Source: Flaviramulus sp.
Lineage (GTDB): Bacteria > Bacteroidota > Bacteroidia > Flavobacteriales > Flavobacteriaceae
Assembly (NCBI GenBank): GCA_023255235.1
Contig: JALRJA010000282.1
Location: forward strand, 1-17,340
DNA: 17,340 nucleotides
Direction: 5' to 3'
The position numbers and the translations under genes are program-made. Shown here piece after piece: positions 7,395 through 13,365 of this stretch. The notes beneath the pieces are model-generated. The model had not been told where the DNA came from, did not search any database, and saw only the letters and a list, made by a program, of their open reading frames with translations. How positions within the stretch are numbered: the stretch's first letter is position 1; every line of letters starts with the position of its first letter.

Positions 7395-8438
7395 ATGCAA
7401 AATCTTTTTAAAAAAATAATAGCGTTGTTAAAAACAATTCCTATATGGCACTTCTTGGTATGGGTTATTTACCTTATGGTAGAACTATATCTATATGATA
7501 AAGGTTTTGGAAAAAGTTTTTTTCAGTTCGTATTACGGTTTCTATTTATGGTAATACTTAGTTATCTAAATATATTTTATATACTTCCTAAGTTTTATAA
7601 AGGAACAACTGTTTTTCATTATATAAAAATATTAAGCTTAGTTGCCTTTGTGTTTGCTATGGTATATTCTGGCATTGTGTTTTTATTTGATTCTACAAGT
7701 TGTAATAACCCTAATTGCTCCGGGCACACATTTTCTATTGTTAGTCTTTTAAACACGTTTATTTCGTTTTTAATTTTTACTCTCGCCTTTGCCATGTCAG
7801 ACTATGTGAGTAAACAAAAGAAAAGAATTTTAGAGCTTGAAATGAATAGAAACCATGTAGAATTACAACTTTTACAAAGCCAACTAGACCCTCATACACT
7901 TTTAAATAACATGAATACGTTGTATTGGAAAGCAATGGAATATGAGCAGGAAGACTTGGCAAATATGGTTGTAGATATTTCTGATATGTTACGATATACA
8001 CTCTATGAAACCAATCAAGAGTACATAGAAATATACAAAGAAATTGAGTTTTTAGAAAAGCTTATATCGTTTCAATCACAAAGAGGAAAAAACAGAGTGG
8101 AAATAAACTTTGAAAACAAGTTATCAAATTCAACTTTTTTAATTCCGCCATTAATTTTTGCTCCATTAGTTGAAAATTGTTTTAAACACGCTGTTAGCAC
8201 TTTAAATGATGCCATTATTTCAATTAAAATTTGGGACGACAACCATTATATTTACTTTAAATCTAATAATAACTTTGACAAAAACAGCTTTAAAAACCTC
8301 CATGAAAATAAAGGAATAGGGTTGCAAAACCTAAAGAAAAGAATGGCTCTTTTATACCCAGAAAAACAGTATATAAAAGTAACAACAGAGAATAACCAGT
8401 TTATTGTTAAAGTAAAAATACCCAAGACAAAAGAATGA
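7395..8438 (+). CDS. LytS/YehU-type sensor histidine kinase
   Basis: The 347 residues comprise about four membrane helices (roughly 14-34, 42-65, 76-98 and 113-136), a short coiled linker, a His_kinase domain and a C-terminal ATPase domain. The phospho-acceptor is His167 in SQLDPHTLLNN (162-172); the usual wording is NPHFLFN, so two hydrophobic positions differ but the His and Pro remain. The N-box is LVENCFKHA (258-266) and the G-box KGIGLQNLKKRM (306-317), so ATP binding looks intact. The loop between helices 3 and 4, predicted outside the cytoplasm, holds Cys103 and Cys108 (CNNPNC) and His111, which could sense metal or redox state. The gene overlaps the response regulator by 4 bases, so the two form one system; the signal is unknown. 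Confidence 0.92.
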   Translation: MQNLFKKIIALLKTIPIWHFLVWVIYLMVELYLYDKGFGKSFFQFVLRFLFMVILSYLNIFYILPKFYKGTTVFHYIKILSLVAFVFAMVYSGIVFLFDSTSCNNPNCSGHTFSIVSLLNTFISFLIFTLAFAMSDYVSKQKKRILELEMNRNHVELQLLQSQLDPHTLLNNMNTLYWKAMEYEQEDLANMVVDISDMLRYTLYETNQEYIEIYKEIEFLEKLISFQSQRGKNRVEINFENKLSNSTFLIPPLIFAPLVENCFKHAVSTLNDAIISIKIWDDNHYIYFKSNNNFDKNSFKNLHENKGIGLQNLKKRMALLYPEKQYIKVTTENNQFIVKVKIPKTKE

Positions 8439-9151
8439 AATCTGTTAAATATATAATTATTGAAGACGAATACCCAGCCCAACAAGTACTGTTAAAACAT
8501 GCCGAAAAGTTACCTAATATGGAGTGTATTGGTGTGTTTTCTGATGTGTTGAACGCTGAACTTACTGATAAACTGGCGTTGTGTGATTTACTATTTCTAG
8601 ATATCAATCTGCCTTCTATGGATGGCTTATCTTTTTTAAAAATTAAAAAACCCGATACGGCTATTATTTTAACTACTGCCTATTCTGAATATTCATTAGA
8701 AAGTTACAATTATAATGTGGTAGATTATTTGCTAAAGCCCATTAGGTTTGAACGCTTTTTTCAAGCTATTGAAAAGTTTAATAAACAAACTAAATATATA
8801 AAGCAAAACAACGCTACAGATAACAAAAAAACAGATGTGTTTTTTATAAAATCTGATAAAGAAGTGCTCCCTATTAAACTTGAAAATATTGAATTTATAG
8901 AATCATTAAAAGATTATGTAATTATTCATTTAGACAACAAAAAAATTACACACAACAAAAACTTAAGATACTGGGAGCAAACCCTTACAGATGCTCATTT
9001 TATAAGAATTCATCAATCGTATATTATAAACACGCAAAAAATAAAAAAAATACACGCCAATGCCGTTGAAGTAAAAGGAACCATTCTTACCATTGGGCGT
9101 AAGTATAAAGATAGATTTGAAGCATATAAAAAAGCTATTAATATTCATTAG
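8435..9151 (+). CDS. LytTR-family response regulator, partner of the adjacent kinase
   Basis: The 238 residues consist of a receiver domain (about 4-113) and a LytTR DNA-binding domain (about 136-232). The receiver keeps the acidic pocket at Glu10-Asp11, the phosphorylated Asp56 in FLDINLP, Thr80/Thr81 and Lys101 in LLKP, so phosphorylation by the LytS-like kinase is expected. The LytTR part shows FIESLKDYVIIHL (154-166) and FIRIHQSYIIN (189-199), typical of the family. The start codon lies inside the end of the kinase gene (ATGA overlap), implying translational coupling. Targets cannot be proven from sequence; the AGTTAAT repeats downstream are candidates. Confidence 0.95.
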   Translation: MKSVKYIIIEDEYPAQQVLLKHAEKLPNMECIGVFSDVLNAELTDKLALCDLLFLDINLPSMDGLSFLKIKKPDTAIILTTAYSEYSLESYNYNVVDYLLKPIRFERFFQAIEKFNKQTKYIKQNNATDNKKTDVFFIKSDKEVLPIKLENIEFIESLKDYVIIHLDNKKITHNKNLRYWEQTLTDAHFIRIHQSYIINTQKIKKIHANAVEVKGTILTIGRKYKDRFEAYKKAINIH

Positions 9152-9157
9152 CCTTAT

Positions 9158-9246
9158 AGTTAATACTAAATAAGTTAATTATGATAATCTATACATGTGT
9201 TGGTTTTTAGTATCAAGAACAACTTTTTATTGTGCTAAGAGTTAAT
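9158..9246 (+). promoter_or_regulatory. Three AGTTAAT heptamers upstream of the membrane LytTR gene
   Basis: AGTTAAT occurs at 9158-9164, 9173-9179 and 9240-9246 in the 111-base gap between the response regulator and the next gene. The first two are 15 bases apart start to start. LytTR proteins usually bind spaced direct repeats containing a GTT core, so these are candidate sites for the response regulator or for the membrane LytTR protein itself. No clear TAnnTTTG box was found in this gap. Confidence 0.4.
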
Positions 9247-9262
9247 AGATAAAAACTGTAGT

Positions 9263-10054
9263 TTGAATATAAAATTAAATCTTATTGAAGACCATAAATT
9301 AGTATTAAAATTAGCACTAATAATTTTTGCAGCTACCTTTTTCATATTATTCTTTTTTGAACCTTTTGGTGATATTGAACACGGTTTTGAGCTAATTGGA
9401 ATTGCTAGAGTAACATCTTATGCTGCAACAGCATCGTTAACTTTTTACTTTGCCGAAAGCTATTTAAAAACAATTATATGTTATTGGTTAAAAACAACCA
9501 TTTACCTGCCAGTTTACTGGTATTTTTTAGAATTATTTATAATAACAATTACCATTTTTATATGCCGTAGTTTATGGATTGGTTTAGATAGTGTTTCTTT
9601 ACATGATTTTGTTTTGGTAGTATATAGAGTTTCTTTAATAGCTATTATACCGTTCTTTTTATTAATGGTAATTATATTTAAATCAAACAAACTAAACAGT
9701 GACGATATAACTGTGTTGTCATCAAATACTAAAACCCCTGAGTTCTTAAATATTTCAAGTAAATATATATATTACCTTAAAAGTGAAGAAAACTATACTA
9801 CCATAGTGTTTTTAGATAATAATAGGCTAAATAAAAAATTATTAAGAGGAAGTCTGTCTTTTTTTCAAAGCCAACTAAGTATAAATTTTGTAAGAATTCA
9901 TAGGTCTTTTATAGTTAATTTAATAGCTATTCAATATGCTAATATTAATAGTCAAGGTGGTGACATATATTTAAAAGAAGGTAATATAAAACTTAGAATA
10001 AGTAGAAAATATGCTACTGAGTTTATGTTGAAATGGCAAAGTTATACCAATTAA
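9263..10054 (+). CDS. Membrane-anchored LytTR transcriptional regulator
   Basis: The 263-residue protein has four hydrophobic helices (about 13-32, 44-66, 78-101 and 115-138) and then a LytTR DNA-binding domain (about 160-258) with YIYYLKSEENYTTIVFL (168-184) and FVRIHRSFIVNL (209-220). It has no receiver domain, so it is not a conventional response regulator. The DNA-binding part would face the cytoplasm while anchored, which suggests one-component signalling through the membrane segment, or release from the membrane. The start is a TTG at 9263; the in-frame stop at 9236-9238 excludes a longer form and no ATG lies in the first codons. It follows the LytS/LytTR pair by 111 bases on the same strand and may cross-talk with it. 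Confidence 0.85.
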   Translation: MNIKLNLIEDHKLVLKLALIIFAATFFILFFFEPFGDIEHGFELIGIARVTSYAATASLTFYFAESYLKTIICYWLKTTIYLPVYWYFLELFIITITIFICRSLWIGLDSVSLHDFVLVVYRVSLIAIIPFFLLMVIIFKSNKLNSDDITVLSSNTKTPEFLNISSKYIYYLKSEENYTTIVFLDNNRLNKKLLRGSLSFFQSQLSINFVRIHRSFIVNLIAIQYANINSQGGDIYLKEGNIKLRISRKYATEFMLKWQSYTN

Positions 10055-10082
10055 AAATAGATTCTATGGGTTACTCTATGCT

Positions 10083-10130
10083 AGTTAATTTTAAACTTCC
10101 CTCTATTTAGTTATATGTCACTTAGTTAAT
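10083..10130 (+). promoter_or_regulatory. AGTTAAT repeats upstream of the six-helix membrane protein gene
   Basis: AGTTAAT occurs at 10083-10089 and 10124-10130, and the near copy AGTTATA at 10109-10115. The last two are 15 bases apart start to start, the same spacing as the pair at 9158 and 9173. The element ends 60 bases before the ATG at 10191, a position suited to an activator site. The remainder of the gap (10131-10190) is AT-rich without a clear consensus promoter. Confidence 0.38.
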
Positions 10131-10190
10131 TTCTGTAGTAGTTTTTAGTAGTATTGTTTCGTTATTTAGCGTAATAAATAGCGATTTAAT

Positions 10191-10829
10191 ATGAAGCAAT
10201 CTGAGGTATTATTTGGTATTAAGTTTGGATGCTTTACAGGACTAATTAGTGCAATAGTATATCCCTTAATGATTAGTACGCATGGTTATAATTGGTGGAA
10301 CTTTGTTTTAGAAATTAGTTTTGGACCATTATTTATTATTTCTAATATCGGGCTCTATTTATTTATTAAGCATCATGGGAATAGTTTTTTCAATCTGATT
10401 GCAATAATTTTCAATGTGTTGGCTGGAGCAGGAATTTTGATAACAAATACTGTGCAAAAGGCTATATTTACAATTGGCAAAGATTATCATGCAGCTCACA
10501 CTGAAACTTCAAAAGAAATAATACAGAAAACATACCAAATAGGTAATTTAGTACAATTAGGACTCGATTTTTATTTTGATGTCTTGGTGTCTTTTGCCAC
10601 AATGTTTCTGGCATTTGCCATATATAAGCAACATTATTATCCTAAATGGTTGACACCTTTAGGAATTATAATAGGTGTTGGTGGCTTAGCTATAAATACC
10701 ATTGAATTTCCTGTTCCACCTGCAAATTTAGGTTTTTTTGACCCTGGTCCTTTTTATGCCGCTTTCTCATTTTTTTTATTAGCAGGTATTGTTTATAGAA
10801 TGTTTATAAAAAACCCCATTCAAAAATGA
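10191..10829 (+). CDS. Six-helix integral membrane protein of unknown function
   Basis: This 212-residue protein is almost entirely hydrophobic, with about six membrane helices (9-28, 38-60, 66-87, 124-145, 153-172, 184-205). The only long hydrophilic stretch, about 88-120 between helices 3 and 4, is His/Glu/Lys-containing (KDYHAAHTETSKE). Two small-residue and proline-rich turns stand out near the end, EFPVPPANLG (172-181) and FFDPGPFY (182-189). No catalytic or transport motif that I know is present and I cannot name the family with confidence. The stop overlaps the start of the TlpA-like gene by 4 bases, so the two proteins are made together and may act together at the membrane. Confidence 0.78.
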   Translation: MKQSEVLFGIKFGCFTGLISAIVYPLMISTHGYNWWNFVLEISFGPLFIISNIGLYLFIKHHGNSFFNLIAIIFNVLAGAGILITNTVQKAIFTIGKDYHAAHTETSKEIIQKTYQIGNLVQLGLDFYFDVLVSFATMFLAFAIYKQHYYPKWLTPLGIIIGVGGLAINTIEFPVPPANLGFFDPGPFYAAFSFFLLAGIVYRMFIKNPIQK

Positions 10830-11398
10830 AAAAAGTTTATTTGATATTAACAACCGTATTAATACTTTTTAATAGCTCATTGATAGCACAAAATGATAAT
10901 ATAATACTTAAAAAATTAGACTGTGTAAAACAAGGAAAAATAATTGACCCAGCTTTTGCTTGGGTAATTAATAATAAGCAAGAGAAAATTAGCTATAACC
11001 AATTCAAAGGAAAATGGTTGCTAATTGATTTTTGGTCAACTGGTTGTGTGCCTTGTATAAAAGAATTTCCTGCTTTAGCCAATTTTTATGAAAGAAATAA
11101 AACAAAAATAGAAGTCATTGCAGTATCGGTAGATAAAGATTTTAAGCGATATAAGCGTAGTGCAGCGAAATATAACATTAAGGTGCCTCATTTTTATGCC
11201 GGTTTTACTTATAATAACTACATATTCAATTTAAATGTTAAGGTTTTAAAAACAAGAGAAGGTGCGTTTAAATTTAATACCCTAACACCACAATATGTTC
11301 TTATTAATCCTTTGGGTAAAATTATAGATAAAGATATACCAAAACCTTCTAGTAGCGATTTTAAAACTAAACTAGATTTATATCTAAATGAGAAATAA
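10826..11398 (+). CDS. Exported TlpA/ResA-like thioredoxin
   Basis: A 21-residue Sec signal peptide with a likely cut after SLIA precedes a periplasmic thioredoxin fold. The active site is intact: FWSTGCVPCIKEFP (69-82) with Cys74 and Cys77 in a CVPC motif, and the cis-proline is Pro155 in TPQYVLI (154-160). The insert between the active site and cis-Pro is of the length usual for TlpA/ResA proteins, which reduce or exchange disulfides in exported proteins, for example during cytochrome maturation or envelope stress. An extra Cys33 lies in the N-terminal lead. The gene is translationally coupled (ATGA overlap) to the six-helix membrane protein, a possible electron donor or client. The partner cannot be identified from sequence. 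Confidence 0.88.
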   Translation: MKKVYLILTTVLILFNSSLIAQNDNIILKKLDCVKQGKIIDPAFAWVINNKQEKISYNQFKGKWLLIDFWSTGCVPCIKEFPALANFYERNKTKIEVIAVSVDKDFKRYKRSAAKYNIKVPHFYAGFTYNNYIFNLNVKVLKTREGAFKFNTLTPQYVLINPLGKIIDKDIPKPSSSDFKTKLDLYLNEK

Positions 11399-11517
11399 GC
11401 TGTTTTTATTGTATTTGTTAAAATGGCACAAACTTTTTTAGTTATTTGAGAGCCTTCAGGCTTACTAATGCCTTAAAACAAAAAAGCATCCCCATTTTCT
11501 ATTAAAGAAAAAAGGAA

Positions 11518-11545
11518 AGCCTTTCATTGGAAAGCCTATTTTTTT
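11518..11545 (+). terminator. Intrinsic terminator of the membrane protein/TlpA operon
   Basis: CTTTC (11521-11525) pairs with GAAAG (11530-11534) around a 4-base loop; after one C/C mismatch the stem continues with AG (11518-11519) to CT (11536-11537), followed by A and seven T residues (11539-11545). It lies 119 bases after the stop at 11398. On the minus strand the same stem is followed after four bases by a run of six T, so it may also end read-through from the ammonia-lyase operon. Confidence 0.6.
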
Positions 11546-11561
11546 AAGGCTTACACTACAA

Positions 11562-11580
11562 TCCTGAAATATATTCAGGA
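11562..11580. repeat. Perfect 7-bp inverted repeat, 5-base loop
   Basis: TCCTGAA (11562-11568) and TTCAGGA (11574-11580) are exact reverse complements around ATATA. There is no T-run on either side, so it is not a normal terminator; it could be an RNA stem-loop or a protein-binding site. Confidence 0.6.
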
Positions 11581-11661
11581 CAACACAACTTCTTAAATAA
11601 GCAGTATGGACTTAATATTGCCCTTTTGCTTTAAACGTTTTTAAGCTAATACTCACTACAT

Positions 11662-11690
11662 TTCACAAAACAATATCAATGATTTGTGAA
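11662..11690. repeat. Perfect 8-bp inverted repeat, 13-base spacer
   Basis: TTCACAAA (11662-11669) and TTTGTGAA (11683-11690) are exact reverse complements. Its function is unknown; it lies between two convergent operons, far from any start codon. Confidence 0.55.
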
Positions 11691-11892
11691 CTTGTATATA
11701 TTGAATAAGGTCAATTCATCTTTTACAATACAAAGATATAATAAATATTATTACCCACCAATATATCAATTAATATTAGCTTTAAAAAAAACAAAAATTA
11801 ATAAAAAGCAAATAGTTGGTGTTTACACTTAACTGTTAAATATAAGCCCCGTTTATAAAAAACATATACACAGATTTTGATTTGATGTTGAA

Positions 11893-12828
11893 TTAAAATG
11901 GTAAATTATTTAAATCTACATTTCCCCCAGAAATAATAATTCCAATTTTTCTATTTTTAAAAGTGTCTTTTTCGCTTATTAAAGCAGCCAAAGCTACAGC
12001 ACATGAGGGTTCACAAACTATTTTTAAACGCTCCCAAATAATTCGCATAGCATCAATAATTTCCTGTTCAGTAACCCGAATTATTTTTTCTACATATTGT
12101 TGAATAATTGGGAAGTTTTTATCGCCTAATTGCGTTTTAAGACCATCAGCAATGGTATTTGATGATATATTTGATTCTATAAAACCACTTTGAAGCGACC
12201 TAAAAGCATCATCTACTTCAAATGGTTCACCTCCAATAACGTTACAGTTTTTACCAAAAAAATGTGCAGCCAATGCTGTACCTGCAATTAAACCACCACC
12301 TCCAACAGGTGTAAAAATATATTCTAACTTAGGTTGGTTTTCTAACAATTCTATACAGGCTGTTCCTTGTCCTAAAATAACATTAATATCGTTTGAAGGA
12401 TGCAAAAAAGTAGCTCCTTCTCTTACTTGAATATCTTTAGCGGCATTTTCTCTATCTAAAAGTGTTGGCTCACATTCTATAATAATGCCACCGTAACCTC
12501 TTACAGCATCTTTTTTTACCTGCGGTGCATTTGAAGGCATAATAATAAACGCTTTGACACCTAAACTTTTGGCAGCAAGTGAAAGTGCTTGAGCAAAATT
12601 ACCTGATGAATGTGTTACAACACCTTTACTCCTTTGCTCATCTGATAATTTAATAATGGCATTTGCCGCTCCTCGCATTTTAAATGCTCCCATTTTTTGA
12701 AAATTTTCACATTTAAAAAAAAGATTGGCACCTGTTATTTCATCAATTAATTTAGAGGTTAATATAGGTGTGTTATGAATATAGGGTTTAATTCTTTCAT
12801 GCGTTTGTATGAGGTTTTTTTTATTCAT
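11893..12828 (-). CDS. PLP-dependent hydroxy-amino-acid ammonia-lyase (threonine/serine dehydratase or hydroxyaspartate dehydratase/serine racemase type)
   Basis: This 311-residue fold-type II PLP enzyme keeps the family motifs: ENFQKMGAFKMRGA (41-54) with Lys50 as the cofactor Schiff base, SSGNFAQA (74-81; most relatives have SSGNHAQA), VGGGGLIAG (175-183) binding the phosphate, and SGGN (300-303), whose Ser contacts the pyridine nitrogen. It removes ammonia from beta-hydroxy amino acids through an enamine intermediate. It stops after the catalytic domain, without the ACT domains of biosynthetic IlvA, so it is a catabolic or racemase-type form. ENFQKMGAFK is typical of the serine racemase/threo-3-hydroxyaspartate dehydratase branch, but L-Thr or L-Ser cannot be excluded. 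It is the last gene of a minus-strand operon, 9 bases after the asparaginase gene. Confidence 0.9.
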   Translation of the reverse strand: MNKKNLIQTHERIKPYIHNTPILTSKLIDEITGANLFFKCENFQKMGAFKMRGAANAIIKLSDEQRSKGVVTHSSGNFAQALSLAAKSLGVKAFIIMPSNAPQVKKDAVRGYGGIIIECEPTLLDRENAAKDIQVREGATFLHPSNDINVILGQGTACIELLENQPKLEYIFTPVGGGGLIAGTALAAHFFGKNCNVIGGEPFEVDDAFRSLQSGFIESNISSNTIADGLKTQLGDKNFPIIQQYVEKIIRVTEQEIIDAMRIIWERLKIVCEPSCAVALAALISEKDTFKNRKIGIIISGGNVDLNNLPF

Positions 12829-12837
12829 ATTATTTTA

Positions 12838-13323
12838 TTAGTAAAATTTACCAGTGTTTAAATCTCTTCTTATTTCATTGTATGGTTTTACAATACCATG
12901 CATGGTAACAAAAATTCCTTTTTCTAATAAATTAGCAGCACCTATTGCACAACCCAAATTTACAGGTGCATCAGAATTACTAAACCTTTCTGGAAGTATA
13001 GAGCCTGTAATAATTATGAGTTTATTTTTAATGTGCTCACTTATAAAAGCTGCTGTTTCTAGTATGGTGTCTGTTCCGTGAGTGATAATATATTTACTTT
13101 TTTCAGTCTTTTTTATTAAATCGACCAAGTTCTCTCGGTCCTGTTGAGTTATTTCAAGGCTGTCTTTTTGGCAAGATGTCACAATTTTGTATTCAAAAGA
13201 TGGCTTTAGTTTTTCTAGCATTCGAGATGTTGCAGGTTCTCCAAATTCAAATGCCCATCCTTTTGTTTTTTGAGGATAATCTTTATCTATTGTACCTCCT
13301 GTTTGGATAAATATTAATTTCAT
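12838..13323 (-). CDS. Single-domain asparaginase-like amidohydrolase
   Basis: At 161 residues this corresponds to only the N-terminal domain of ordinary bacterial asparaginases (about 330 residues), but it appears to be a complete member of a known short family. TGGTI (8-12) supplies the first catalytic Thr (Thr11), ITHGTDT (80-86) the second Thr84 with Asp85, and Lys101 before LIIITGSI probably completes the second triad. The end, MHGIVKPYNEIRRDLNTGKFY, resembles the natural C-terminus of short asparaginase-like proteins that I recall from gamma-proteobacteria. Asparaginases turn asparagine into aspartate and ammonia; the missing C-terminal domain normally helps bind substrate in the dimer, so the substrate may differ. 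It lies 42 bases downstream of the transporter gene and 9 bases upstream of the ammonia-lyase. Confidence 0.85.
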   Translation of the reverse strand: MKLIFIQTGGTIDKDYPQKTKGWAFEFGEPATSRMLEKLKPSFEYKIVTSCQKDSLEITQQDRENLVDLIKKTEKSKYIITHGTDTILETAAFISEHIKNKLIIITGSILPERFSNSDAPVNLGCAIGAANLLEKGIFVTMHGIVKPYNEIRRDLNTGKFY

Positions 13324-13365
13324 TTTAAATCTTTATTAGCTACTGATTATGAAAACTAATTATTT

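Larger units (their letters stand above)
11399..11892. other. 494-base convergent intergenic region with several inverted repeats
   Basis: No protein-coding frame worth calling was found on either strand between the two convergent stop codons. The left half holds a terminator-like hairpin and other perfect inverted repeats: AGCC/GGCT at 11451-11462, AAGCCT/AGGCTT at 11532-11552, TCCTGAA/TTCAGGA at 11562-11580 and TTCACAAA/TTTGTGAA at 11662-11690. The right half (11700-11892) is very AT-rich. No tRNA, transposase remnant or CRISPR-like array was recognised. Confidence 0.6.

Noticed and set aside
8252..8607. Two minus-strand open frames spanning the end of the kinase and the start of the response regulator
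   Set aside because: Both are antisense to well-defined domains (G-box and receiver) and are rich in residues expected from reverse translation of AT-rich codons.
11720..11890. AT-rich palindromes such as ATAATAAATATTAT and TTAACTGTTAA considered as an origin or attachment site
   Set aside because: They are short and low in complexity, with no DnaA-box cluster, integrase gene or flanking repeat to support either idea.
12838..13323. Asparaginase as a truncated pseudogene
   Set aside because: The end has no frameshift remnants, the catalytic residues are kept, and the length and C-terminal wording match a natural short family.
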